Positions 15,608 to 23,051 of a DNA stretch of 64,000 nucleotides are shown piece after piece (within the stretch, counting starts at the first letter, position 1; each line of letters opens with the position of its first letter). A program made the translations under genes and the position numbers. The notes under the pieces were generated by a model. The model was not told the origin of the DNA and searched no databases. It saw only the letters and a program-made list of their open reading frames with translations. This stretch comes from Streptomyces avidinii (lineage in GTDB: Bacteria; Actinomycetota; Actinomycetes; Streptomycetales; Streptomycetaceae), in the NCBI RefSeq assembly GCF_014650695.1, contig NZ_BMVL01000009.1:105714-169713 (forward strand). The letters are read 5' to 3'.

Positions 15608-16156
15608 TCAGGGCTCGTCCTCCAGGCCGGGGGCCTGTGAACTGCGCCTGTGCATGCCGATTTTGATCGCCCCGACGAGTGCTTTGGCGATGACCCCGAT
15701 GAGGATCAGGTCGGCGACCATCTGGAAGGTGACCAGTACCCGGCTGCCCTGGACGGTGGGGACGATGTCCCCGAATCCCACGGTGGCGAACACGGTGATC
15801 GTGAAGTAGAGGGCGTCCGTGCGGGTCAGCGGCTCCGAGAACGACGCGGGGTCCTGCTCCGCGAGCAGGTAGTACGTCGCGGAGAACAGCACCAGGAACA
15901 GCGGTACGCCGGTGGCCAGCGCCTCCAGGGCGCGCATCCGGGGGAACTGCGCATGGGAGATGGCGGAGATCTGCCAGGTCGTCAGCAGCCCGAAGACCAC
16001 CAGGCCGAGCACGAGCGTCAGGACGGTGACGACGCCGAACCCGCCCTCCAGGGGCGCCACGAAGTAGAGCCCGGTCAGGAGGACGGCCGAGAGCATCGAG
16101 CGCAGGAGGTGGCCCAGCAGCGCGCGTCGGCGCTGCGCGGCTGCGTTGCGTTCCAT
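15608..16156 (-). CDS. two-TM potassium channel
   Basis: 182 aa from the ATG at 16156; the start is uncertain because no Shine-Dalgarno is visible and in-frame starts exist to 16270. The pore region reads ALYFTITVFATVGFGDIVP, with the K+ filter TVGFGD intact, followed by an inner helix (VTFQMVADLILIGVIAKALVG). Two extra hydrophobic segments precede it (near residues 18-60 and 78-96). No RCK or cyclic-nucleotide domain is present. The ClC gene follows on the same strand. Confidence 0.85.
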   Translation of the reverse strand: MERNAAAQRRRALLGHLLRSMLSAVLLTGLYFVAPLEGGFGVVTVLTLVLGLVVFGLLTTWQISAISHAQFPRMRALEALATGVPLFLVLFSATYYLLAEQDPASFSEPLTRTDALYFTITVFATVGFGDIVPTVQGSRVLVTFQMVADLILIGVIAKALVGAIKIGMHRRSSQAPGLEDEP

Positions 16157-16268
16157 GGGTTCAGGAGAACGGCCGCAGGCCCATCGCGCGACCGGAGCCG
16201 GCGTCGGCATGCGGATGGCCGGGGTCGCCTGTATGAATGAATTACCACGGGCTTGATCGGAGTCGAGC

Positions 16269-16658
16269 ATGGACGACTACCCGCTTCTCAACCTCTTCTG
16301 GACGATGTTGTGGTTCTTCGTCTGGATCATGTGGTTCTTCCTCCTCTTCAAGGTCATCACGGATGTCTTCCGTGACCACACCCTCGGCGGCTGGGGGAAG
16401 GCGGGCTGGATCGTCCTCGTGCTGGTGGTGCCCCTCATCGGCGTCCTCGTGTACCTGATCGTCCGCGGGGACAGCATGCACGAACGGGAACTGAAGCAGG
16501 CGGAGCAGCAGCAGGCGGCCTTCCGCTCCTACGTGCAGAAGACGGCCGGGACCGACGGCGGCTCGGCGGACGAGCTGCACAAGCTCTCCGCGCTCAAGGA
16601 CAAGGGCGACCTCACCCGGGAGGAGTTCGACCGGGCCAAGGCCAAGATCCTTGCCTAG
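16269..16658 (+). CDS. PLDc_N/SHOCT domain membrane protein
   Basis: 129 aa. Two helices at residues 8-30 (FWTMLWFFVWIMWFFLLF) and 45-66 form a PLDc_N-like membrane unit, followed by a charged linker and a C-terminal SHOCT motif (LHKLSALKDKGDLTREEFDR, then AKAKILA). SHOCT is a short oligomerisation motif found at protein ends. The stop (TAG) shares the CCTAGG sequence with the stop of the convergent MarR gene, a four-base overlap. Confidence 0.85.
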   Translation: MDDYPLLNLFWTMLWFFVWIMWFFLLFKVITDVFRDHTLGGWGKAGWIVLVLVVPLIGVLVYLIVRGDSMHERELKQAEQQQAAFRSYVQKTAGTDGGSADELHKLSALKDKGDLTREEFDRAKAKILA

Positions 16659-17113
16659 GAGCCGCCGGTGACGTCTGCAGGGGAGATTCGGTCCGATGGC
16701 CGAAGGTTGCGGGTCATGCGCTCCAGGACGCTGACGGCGGTGACGTACTCCTCGCGCGTGATGCCCGCCGCCGACAGTTCGCGGAAGGCCTCCACGCGCC
16801 GCCCGACCTCGGCGATGCGGGCGCGGCCGTCGTCGGTCAGGGCGAGGCGGCCCGGGCCCGGGCGGGACAACCGGCCGGCGGCGAGATGCGCCTCGACGGC
16901 TGCGGTCAGTGCCTCGCTGCCGGTGCTGCCGTCGCTGCCGGTGCGGACCGCCAGGGCGGCCGGGAGGCCGGTGTCCATGGCCCGCGGGTCGTCCTTGACG
17001 GCGTTCAGGACCTGCCAGCCGAGCCGGGTGAGGCCGAATTCGGCCAGCACGGCATTCATGGATGCGGTCAGGGCCTGGTCGGTGCGGTTGAGCCAGTAGC
17101 CGATGGGCTTCAT
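16655..17113 (-). CDS. MarR-type winged-helix regulator
   Basis: 152 aa, MKPIGYWLNRTDQALTASMN start with a strong GGAGGAGCAGGAC leader. The N-terminal helix and the LTRLGWQVLNAV segment match MarR proteins. The wing region (RLALTDDGRARIAEV) is conserved, while the recognition helix region is atypically Gly/Ser-rich (RTGSDGSTGSEAL). It lies downstream of the NAD(P)-binding gene on the same strand (46-base gap), so it may be co-transcribed with it. Confidence 0.75.
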   Translation of the reverse strand: MKPIGYWLNRTDQALTASMNAVLAEFGLTRLGWQVLNAVKDDPRAMDTGLPAALAVRTGSDGSTGSEALTAAVEAHLAAGRLSRPGPGRLALTDDGRARIAEVGRRVEAFRELSAAGITREEYVTAVSVLERMTRNLRPSDRISPADVTGGS

Positions 17114-17159
17114 GTCCTGCTCCTCCCCCGGAGGGTCGCCGGATCGGTGGTGCGGTGGG

Positions 17160-18002
17160 TCACTCGGCCGTGAAGGCGGCCGCGTTCTCGCGGGCCCACT
17201 GCCGGTAGGTGCGGGCGGGGACGCCGAGCAGGGTTTCGGTGGTCTCCCCTATGGCGGCCGGGCCGTGGTTCGCGCCCTCCCACAGGTCGAGCAGCGAGCC
17301 GACCATCGGGGCGGGCATGTGCCGGCCCATCTGCTGCTCCGCCTCGGCGCGGCTGATGTGCTCGACCGGGATCTCGCGGCCCAGGGTGTCGGAGAGGACG
17401 GCGAGCTGCTCGCGGAAGGTGAGCGACTCGGAGCCGGTCAGGGTGAGCGAGCGGCCGGTGAGGGAGTCCCCGGTCAGGGCGCGGGCGGCGACGTCGGCGA
17501 TGTCCTCGGGGTGGATCGGCGCGATGTGCGCGTCCGGGTAGGGCAGTTGGACCGGCAGCGAGTGGCCGATGGACCGGGCCCAGCCCAGCGAGTTGCTGGC
17601 GAAGGCGTCGGGGCGCAGGAACGTGGTGGTGAGCGCGGAGTCGGCGAGGGCGCGCTCGACCGTGAGGCTGTGGCTCGCGAGCGGGTCGCTCTCGGCGCCG
17701 GGGGCGAGCACCGAGGACGAGGACAGCAGGACGACGTGCTCGACCCCGGCGGCCTCGGCGGCCTCGACCAGGTCGTGGATGCCGCCGGGCCGGGGGTACA
17801 GGAAGACCTGGCGGACACCGCGGAGCGCGGCGGCGAAGGTCTCGGGCCGGTCGAGTACGAGCTCGACGGTCTCGACCCCTGCCGGGACGGTCGGTTCGGC
17901 GGGGCGGGCACTGGCGGCGCGGACGGGGAGGCCGGCCGCATGCAGGCGCTCGACGACGGCACGGCCGATCTGGCCGCGGGCGCCGGTGATCAGGAGGGTC
18001 AC
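17160..18002 (-). CDS. NmrA-like NAD(P)-binding oxidoreductase
   Basis: 280 aa from a GTG at 18002 with GGAG upstream. The Rossmann nucleotide-binding motif is at the N-terminus (TLLITGARGQIGRAVVERL), followed by HVVLLSSSSVLAPG and an atypical-SDR C-terminal half (HPEDIADVAARALTG). It resembles NmrA/quinone-oxidoreductase-2 proteins that sense NAD(P) or reduce small molecules. It is divergent from the MarR gene at 18102 with two inverted repeats in between, a usual repressor/target layout. Confidence 0.82.
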   Translation of the reverse strand: MTLLITGARGQIGRAVVERLHAAGLPVRAASARPAEPTVPAGVETVELVLDRPETFAAALRGVRQVFLYPRPGGIHDLVEAAEAAGVEHVVLLSSSSVLAPGAESDPLASHSLTVERALADSALTTTFLRPDAFASNSLGWARSIGHSLPVQLPYPDAHIAPIHPEDIADVAARALTGDSLTGRSLTLTGSESLTFREQLAVLSDTLGREIPVEHISRAEAEQQMGRHMPAPMVGSLLDLWEGANHGPAAIGETTETLLGVPARTYRQWARENAAAFTAE

Positions 18003-18030
18003 GGAAACTCCATTCGTTCGTGATGGCATA

Positions 18031-18068
18031 TGCATGCTCACATGCACACGTTTTCATGTCAACACATG
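18031..18068. promoter_or_regulatory. two inverted repeats between divergent genes (MarR operators)
   Basis: TGCATG-CTCA-CATGCA at 18031-18046 and CATGT-CAAC-ACATG at 18055-18068, both perfect, in a 100-bp AT-richer divergent promoter region. They share the CATG core and similar spacing, as expected for a MarR dimer binding twice. Confidence 0.5.
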
Positions 18069-18101
18069 CCTGTGGAGATTCACGTATGTACGATGAGGGG
18101 C

Positions 18102-18572
18102 ATGACGAAGCACGAGCCGGCCACGGACGAGGAACTGCTGGACGCCGTGGGTCCGGCCTTCGGGAAGCTGCGGCGCTCCATGCTTCTGGAGGTCGAGAAT
18201 CCGATCTCCCAGAAGGACCTCAGCCGCACCCTGGTCCTCAACATCGTCCTGGAGGCCGAGCAGGGCGACGGCCGCGAGATCACCGTCGGCGGCGTGGCCG
18301 AGTACCTGAGCGTCGACCCGTCGGTGGCCAGCCGCATGGTGTCCGACAACATCTCCGCCGGATACCTCGTCCGTGCCGCCTCGCAGCGGGACGGCCGCCG
18401 GACGATCCTGCACCTCAGCCCCGAGGGCCGGGACATGATGGACCGCTTCCGGCGGCACCAGCGCGCGGCGTTCGAGCAGGTGACGGCCGACTGGACCGAG
18501 CGCGAACGCCTCGAGTTCGCCCGCCTCATGCTGAAGTACGTCGACTCCCAGAACGCGCTGCGCCCGCGCTGA
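18102..18572 (+). CDS. MarR family transcriptional regulator
   Basis: 156 aa, MTKHEPATDEELLDAVGPAF. The winged helix is clear: EITVGGVAEYLSVDPSVASRM (recognition helix) followed by the wing AASQRDGRRTILHLSPEGRDM. The start is ambiguous: GAGGGG abuts the ATG at 18102 and an ATG at 18093 is in frame, so a leaderless start is possible. It is divergent from the NmrA-like gene and likely represses both through the inverted repeats at 18031-18068. Confidence 0.85.
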   Translation: MTKHEPATDEELLDAVGPAFGKLRRSMLLEVENPISQKDLSRTLVLNIVLEAEQGDGREITVGGVAEYLSVDPSVASRMVSDNISAGYLVRAASQRDGRRTILHLSPEGRDMMDRFRRHQRAAFEQVTADWTERERLEFARLMLKYVDSQNALRPR

Positions 18573-18573
18573 C

Positions 18574-18602
18574 ACAGCCCCGGGCCGATGACCCGGGGCT
18601 GT
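18574..18602. terminator. bidirectional terminator
   Basis: ACAGCCCCGGG / CCCGGGGCTGT with a seven-base loop, between the convergent MarR and copper oxidase genes. Confidence 0.8.
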
Positions 18603-18632
18603 CGCGTACGGCGTCGGTGAGCAGCCGGCGGG

Positions 18633-20465
18633 TTACCTCAAGGAGACCCACTTGGCCGCGCTCGGCACCCCGTACTCGTCCAGCAGGAAGAGCATGTAGT
18701 AGCCGGGCGGGGCGTCATTGGCGGAGGGCGGGGCCTGCAGGCGCAGGTTGTTGCCCTGGCGCTTCACGATGCCCAGCTCCAGGTGGCGCTGGCTGGTGTT
18801 GAGCGAGTGCGTCGCCGTGGTCGGGGCCAGCAGGACGGCCTTCTTGACCCGGTCGGGCGTGGAGGTCCCCACGTTGAACGCGGTGTCGTAGCGCAGCGGC
18901 CCCTCGGGGGCGCGGTCGAGAACCGGGCGGCTGCCCCGGTGGAGGTAGGCCGGCTCGAAGATCTCGATGCTGCCGTTCATGTCGTCGTCGATCTTCGGGT
19001 CGTTGGCGAGCTGCTGCAGCTCGTCACCGGTGACCATGATCCGGCCGTCGGGGAGCACGAGCGCGTTGGAGTGGTAGCCGCGCGGCAGCCGCTGCGCCGG
19101 GCCCAGCTTCCACTCGCCGAGGGCGTTGCGGGTCTCGATCTGCCGGTACTTCAGATCGGACTTGGGGTTGTAGTCGCCGTTGCCGTAGTCCCGGATGCCG
19201 TGGGCCCCGTTGACGGTCAGCAGGCTCGCGTCCGGCAGCAGCAGCGTGTCGTCCTGCGTACGGCCGAAGGCGCGGGGCTGCTGCTTCTCCCAGGCGCCGC
19301 CGCTGGTCAGCCGGTAGGTGTTGGGGTCGTCCCGGTCGCCGCCGAGGACCAGTACGGAGTCGGGGCCGCGCAGTCCGGCGGGCAGCGGTACGGCCGAACC
19401 GTAGCCGCGGTGGATGCCGTCGGGGCGCGCGGGCAGGTCGGCGCGGGTCTCCGCGACCGGGTCGAAGGCCCACTGCCTGGTGGCATGGCGGCCCAGGCCG
19501 TACACCTTGCCGTCGCGCAGGGTGAACAGGTGCGGGTAGTCGCTGTCGGCACCGAACGGCGCGTCGACGCGCAGGGTGTCGGTCGGGACGTCCTTCGGGA
19601 CCAGGGTCTTCTCGAACGGAACGGGGTGGCTCTTGGCGGGGAAGCGCTCGATGACCGAGGTGGAGGTGCCCCAGCCCTGGTCGGTGTGGCCGGACATGAT
19701 CAGCAGGCGTCCGTCGGGGGCCGTGGCCACGGAGGGGTACCAGCGGCCGACCTCCATGTCCTTGTTCACGGACCAGCCCTCGGTCCACGGGTCGAAGACC
19801 AGGGACAGCTTGGCGCCGGCGCCGCCGCCGTAGCCGAGGTTGCCGCCGAAGACGCCGAGCATGCCGTTGGGCAGGAAGGCGTGTCCGGCACAGAAGAAGG
19901 GCGCGGGGCGCTTCTCGCCCGTGCCGTCCGGCACGACCAGCTCGGGCGGGGTGACCTTCTTGAAGGCGTCCGGTCCCGTTCCGCGCCGCGGGTCCCACAG
20001 GAAGGCGCGGCCGGCGTTGGCCCGGCCCAGGGTGTTGGTCGGTGCGGGCTCCTCGGTCGGGTCGCTCTCCATGCGCTCGAAGGAGAAGAGCAGCACCTTG
20101 CCGGTCGGGAGCATGGCGATGTGGGCGGCGAACTCCGGGGACGGGAAGTACTCGGCGAACTGCCCGTACGTCTTGGGGTGGAAGCGCGCGTTCACGTCCG
20201 CCTGGGAGCGGGTGAGTGAGTTCAGGCTGTCGATCCTGGCGAGCTGGGAGTACCCGCCCAGCTTGAGGAGCTGCTCGCGGACCTTCGTATGCTCCTGCGC
20301 GTGTTCGGCGCCGAGGGCGGCTTTCTCCTCGGGGCGGCTCGAACCGTCGTGCGCGGCCGCGGGCACGGCCGTGGCCAGGGCGGCGGCGACGAGGACGGAG
20401 ATCGTGGCTCGGCGGGCGGCTCGGTGTGTGGTCCGCCGGGCGGACCGACGCTTGATGCGTGACAT
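18633..20465 (-). CDS. secreted galactose-oxidase-like copper radical oxidase (GlxA-like)
   Basis: 610 aa from the ATG at 20465 (GAGGAG upstream). A long Arg-rich signal (MSRIKRRSARRTTHRAARRA, then a hydrophobic core ending VPAAAHDG) suggests Sec or Tat export. The kelch-type propeller and the C-terminal DUF1929 domain match galactose oxidase and GlxA. The Cys and Tyr of the cross-linked cofactor appear in FFCAGHAFLP and RWYPSVATAPDG, the axial Tyr-His in RGYHSNALVLPDGR and the last copper His in TATHSLNTSQRHLEL, so all five residues are present. GlxA-type enzymes oxidise surface glycans during hyphal growth. No cslA homologue is adjacent, so this is probably a paralogue. Confidence 0.85.
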   Translation of the reverse strand: MSRIKRRSARRTTHRAARRATISVLVAAALATAVPAAAHDGSSRPEEKAALGAEHAQEHTKVREQLLKLGGYSQLARIDSLNSLTRSQADVNARFHPKTYGQFAEYFPSPEFAAHIAMLPTGKVLLFSFERMESDPTEEPAPTNTLGRANAGRAFLWDPRRGTGPDAFKKVTPPELVVPDGTGEKRPAPFFCAGHAFLPNGMLGVFGGNLGYGGGAGAKLSLVFDPWTEGWSVNKDMEVGRWYPSVATAPDGRLLIMSGHTDQGWGTSTSVIERFPAKSHPVPFEKTLVPKDVPTDTLRVDAPFGADSDYPHLFTLRDGKVYGLGRHATRQWAFDPVAETRADLPARPDGIHRGYGSAVPLPAGLRGPDSVLVLGGDRDDPNTYRLTSGGAWEKQQPRAFGRTQDDTLLLPDASLLTVNGAHGIRDYGNGDYNPKSDLKYRQIETRNALGEWKLGPAQRLPRGYHSNALVLPDGRIMVTGDELQQLANDPKIDDDMNGSIEIFEPAYLHRGSRPVLDRAPEGPLRYDTAFNVGTSTPDRVKKAVLLAPTTATHSLNTSQRHLELGIVKRQGNNLRLQAPPSANDAPPGYYMLFLLDEYGVPSAAKWVSLR

Positions 20466-20769
20466 GTGACTCCTCACCAGGGCTGCTGAGGCAGCGGTGG
20501 CCCCGCACGGGGGCATGGGACGCCTGTGACGCCCACGAGCACAGACCTATGCCGCCGCGTCGGGGGCCGCACCCCGGGAAGATCGTCCGCGCCTCGGGCC
20601 GCCCGGGTGACGGCACCGTCCTGAGCTGCGCCGAAGCCGGCCCGAGCGCCGCTCGACGATCCCCCGCCCGGCCGCAGCCCGTAGTGATCAAGGGCCGTGT
20701 CGCCCGTCCTGGCAAACCGTGACACGGCGCCCGGCGTCGGTGACACCGGGGTCGGGCAGGGGGCCGAAT
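20466..20769. other. intergenic, no supported gene
   Basis: About 300 bases between the copper oxidase and the first VOC gene. It must hold the promoter of the oxidase at its left edge. I see no hairpin, RNA or coding signal in the rest. Confidence 0.5.
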
Positions 20770-20813
20770 CGGTCAGGATTCGAGAAGCGCCTTTCGTGCA
20801 GGCGCAGTTAGCG
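20770..20813 (+). promoter_or_regulatory. duplicated promoter/operator block, copy 1
   Basis: CGGTCAGGATTCGAGAAGC (20770-20788), 20 bases, then TAGCG (20809-20813), nine bases before the ATG at 20822. The same 19-mer, spacing, TAGCG and distance to an ATG recur at 21644-21687. TAGCGT is a plausible -10 and the 19-mer a binding site covering the -35, probably for the AraC regulator between the two targets. The transcripts would be nearly leaderless. Confidence 0.6.
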
Positions 20814-20821
20814 TTTCGGCC

Positions 20822-21232
20822 ATGGACATCAGCATTCACCTGAGCACCCTCCCGCACGACGACCCGGATGCCTCCGTGGCCTTCTACCGCGACGTCCTCG
20901 GCTTCGAGGTCCGCAGCGACGTCGGCCAGGGCAAAATGCGCTGGATCACCGTCGGCCCCGCCGACCGGCCCGGCACCGGAATCCTCCTCGCCCCGCCGGC
21001 CGCCGACCCCGGTATCACCGAGGCCGAGCGCCGCACCATCGCCGAAATGATGGCCAAGGGCACCTACGGCTGGATCCTGCTGGCCACCAAGAACCTCGAC
21101 AGCACCTTCGAGAAGATCCAGGCCGCCGACGCCGAAGTCGTCCAGGAGCCGACCGAGCAGCCGTACGGCGTCCGCGACTGCGCCTTCCGCGACCCCGCGG
21201 GCAACCTCATCCGCATCCAGGAACTCCGCTGA
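20822..21232 (+). CDS. VOC (glyoxalase/dioxygenase) superfamily protein
   Basis: 136 aa, one VOC module pair: SIHLSTLPHDDPDASVAFYRD at the start, a WITVGPADRPGTGILL strand, and the closing VRDCAFRDPAGNLIRIQEL strand with a conserved C-terminal Glu. The first metal position is His in HLST. Members include glyoxalase I-like and antibiotic-resistance proteins; no specific substrate is visible. It is followed by an AraC regulator 29 bases downstream and expressed from the duplicated promoter block. Confidence 0.82.
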   Translation: MDISIHLSTLPHDDPDASVAFYRDVLGFEVRSDVGQGKMRWITVGPADRPGTGILLAPPAADPGITEAERRTIAEMMAKGTYGWILLATKNLDSTFEKIQAADAEVVQEPTEQPYGVRDCAFRDPAGNLIRIQELR

Positions 21233-21261
21233 GCGGGTAGACCGACGAAGGGGGCTCGGCC

Positions 21262-21690
21262 ATGTGTCATCCCGCATGGAGACAGGCACTGATCGAGGCG
21301 GCGCACCTGTCGGACCTGGCGCGGCTGCGCCGCGTCAGGGACCGGCTCGACCGCGAGTACGCGCGTCCGCTGGACGTCGAGGACCTCGCGCGCGCCGCGG
21401 GCATGGCGGCCGGGCACCTCGGCCGCCGGTTCCGGCTGGCCTACGGCGCATCCCCGTACGCCTACCTGACGGCGCGTCGTATCGAGCGGGCGAAGGCCCT
21501 GCTGCGGGCCGGCGATCTCGGGCCCGCCGAGGTCGGCCGGGCCGTCGGCTGCGCGACGCCGGGCATCTTCGGCGCCCGCTTCACCGAGCTGGTCGGCATG
21601 GCGCCGGGCGCCTACGCGCGTACCGCGCAGCGGCCGGCGCAACCGGTCAGGATTCGAGAAGCATCCGCCCCGCAGCCGCATCTAGCGTGA
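21262..21690 (+). CDS. AraC family transcriptional regulator (DNA-binding domain only)
   Basis: 142 aa. Two helix-turn-helix units fill the protein: DVEDLARAAGMAAGHLGRRF, then ASPYAYLTARRIERAKALL and VGRAVGCATPGIFGARFTEL with the typical AraC ending VGMAPGAYA. There is no ligand-binding domain. The last ~15 codons contain the second promoter block. The stop overlaps the possible ATG at 21690. It probably controls the flanking VOC genes. Confidence 0.82.
   Translation: MCHPAWRQALIEAAHLSDLARLRRVRDRLDREYARPLDVEDLARAAGMAAGHLGRRFRLAYGASPYAYLTARRIERAKALLRAGDLGPAEVGRAVGCATPGIFGARFTELVGMAPGAYARTAQRPAQPVRIREASAPQPHLA
21644..21687 (+). promoter_or_regulatory. duplicated promoter/operator block, copy 2
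   Basis: Identical 19-mer CGGTCAGGATTCGAGAAGC, 20-base spacer and TAGCG as at 20770, placed inside the 3' end of the AraC gene and nine bases before the ATG at 21696. Confidence 0.6.
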
Positions 21691-21695
21691 TGTTC

Positions 21696-22325
21696 ATGAC
21701 CTCCATCGAAACCCTCACCCTCCAGGTGGCCGACACCGCGGCCGCCCACGACTTCTACGCCGCCTTCGTTCCGGGCACGCAGGTCCGCCTGCAGGCCTCG
21801 GAAGCACCGACGACCGGCTTCCGCGGGTTCGGGCTCGCCCTCACCGTCCCCCGCCCGGCCGACGTCGACGCCCTGGTCGGCGCCGCCCTCGCCGCCGGGG
21901 CCACCGCCCTCAAGCCCGCCTCGAAGTCGTTCTGGGGCTACGGCGGGGTCGTCCGGGCGCCGGACGGGACGATCTGGAAGGTCGCGACCTCCGCCAAGCG
22001 GGACTCCGGCCCCGCGACCGGCCGGATCGACGACTTCGTGCTCCTGCTGGGCACCGCCGACGTGGCCGAGAGCAAGCGGTTCTACGTCGACCACGGCCTC
22101 ACCGTGGCCAGGAGCTTCGGCAGCAAGTACGTCGAGTTCGCCACCCCGTCGAGTCCCTTCAAGGTGGCGCTGTACGGGCGCCGAGCCCTGGCCAAGGACC
22201 TCGGCGTCCCGATCGACGGCACCGGCTCCCACCGGCTCGTGATCGGAGGAGACGGCGGCCCCTTCACCGACCCGGACGGGTTCGTGTGGGAGGCCGCAGT
22301 CGGGGCCCACACCCCCACCGCCTGA
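21696..22325 (+). CDS. tandem VOC (glyoxalase-like) protein
   Basis: 209 aa from the ATG at 21696, chosen because its distance to the TAGCG box equals that of the other VOC gene (an ATG at 21690 is in frame). It has two VOC modules: SIETLTLQVADTAAAHDFY with GGVVRAPDGTIWKVATS, then RIDDFVLLLGTADVAESKRF with GPFTDPDGFVWEAAVG. It probably binds a small hydrophobic compound or metal. It shares a regulator and promoter type with the VOC gene at 20822. Confidence 0.8.
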   Translation: MTSIETLTLQVADTAAAHDFYAAFVPGTQVRLQASEAPTTGFRGFGLALTVPRPADVDALVGAALAAGATALKPASKSFWGYGGVVRAPDGTIWKVATSAKRDSGPATGRIDDFVLLLGTADVAESKRFYVDHGLTVARSFGSKYVEFATPSSPFKVALYGRRALAKDLGVPIDGTGSHRLVIGGDGGPFTDPDGFVWEAAVGAHTPTA

Positions 22326-22379
22326 CTCCCCGCCCGGCACCACCACCCGAGCAAGCGGAACGGGACGCGATCAAGGAGC

Positions 22380-22748
22380 GTGCCCGGGAGCGGCCGCGGT
22401 GCGCGCACAGTCAAGCCGGACCCGGAGGTCGAGGTCCTGGCGAAGATCGCCGAGATGGAGGATGCGGACCGGGCCCTCGCCGAACGGCTCCACGCCATCG
22501 TCAAGGCCGGTGCACCGGAGCTCTCCCCGAAGCTCTGGTACGGGATGCCCGCCTACGCCAAGGCCGGCAAGGTCGTCTGCTTCTTCCAGAGCGCGCAGAA
22601 GTTCAAGACCCGGTACGCCACGCTCGGCTTCAGCGACCCGGCCAACCTCGACGAGGGCACGATGTGGCCGACGTCCTACGCCCTCACGAAGCTGACCCCG
22701 GCCGACGAGGCGCTGATCGCCGAGCTCATCAGGAAAGCGGCGGGCTGA
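22380..22748 (+). CDS. DUF1801 (YdhG-like) protein, N-terminus probably frameshifted
   Basis: The body is clearly DUF1801: EVLAKIAEMEDADRALAERL, ELSPKLWYGMPAYAKAGKVV, FFQSAQKFKTRYATLGFSD, then TMWPTSYALTKL. Family members normally begin with a segment like EERAAMKERARELK; here that segment (ERDAIKERARER) is encoded just upstream in another frame, around 22350-22395. Either a one-base indel has disrupted the N-terminus or the GTG at 22380 (AAGGAG upstream) is used for a shortened protein. The function is unknown; the fold resembles frataxin/YdhG. Confidence 0.6.
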   Translation: MPGSGRGARTVKPDPEVEVLAKIAEMEDADRALAERLHAIVKAGAPELSPKLWYGMPAYAKAGKVVCFFQSAQKFKTRYATLGFSDPANLDEGTMWPTSYALTKLTPADEALIAELIRKAAG

Positions 22749-22762
22749 GCCCCCTCCGGGCG

Positions 22763-22796
22763 GGGCATCGGCCCGTCGTGCGCCGCGCCGATGCCC
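22763..22796. terminator. hairpin after DUF1801 gene
   Basis: GGGCATCGGC / GCCGATGCCC with a 14-base loop, 14 bases past the stop. Confidence 0.6.
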
Positions 22797-22839
22797 GGCC
22801 CGGCCACGCGGCCGGCCCGGTGCGGCCGGCCGGTGTTCA

Positions 22840-22977
22840 GGTGCTCTCCCCGCCCTCGCCGCCTTCTACCTGGCCGGCGGCCTTCCCGAGCCGGCCGCGC
22901 GTGACACCGCGAGTGCGGTGATCGCCCTGCTGGAGGGTGCGTTCATGCTCGGCCGCGCCTCGCGCAGCACCGATCCG
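22840..22977 (+). pseudogene. C-terminal remnant of a TetR family regulator
   Basis: The plus frame reads ALPALAAFYLAGGLPEPAAR, then AVIALLEGAFMLGRASRSTD, which is the closing helix pattern of TetR C-terminal domains (usually ALEGA..LARA.RSTEP). No DNA-binding domain and no start precede it, because GC-rich hairpin sequence lies there. It is interpreted as a decayed fragment. Confidence 0.55.
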
Positions 22978-23051
22978 GCCAATAGGGCCACGCCCGGGGG
23001 CCGACGACGTCCCGTCGACCCCCGGTCGCCGCAACTCGTGGAGGCCGGGGC

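Noticed and set aside
16655..16658. Overlapping convergent stops (CTAG) as a regulatory signal
   Set aside because: A four-base overlap of convergent stops is common in compact streptomycete genomes and needs no special explanation.
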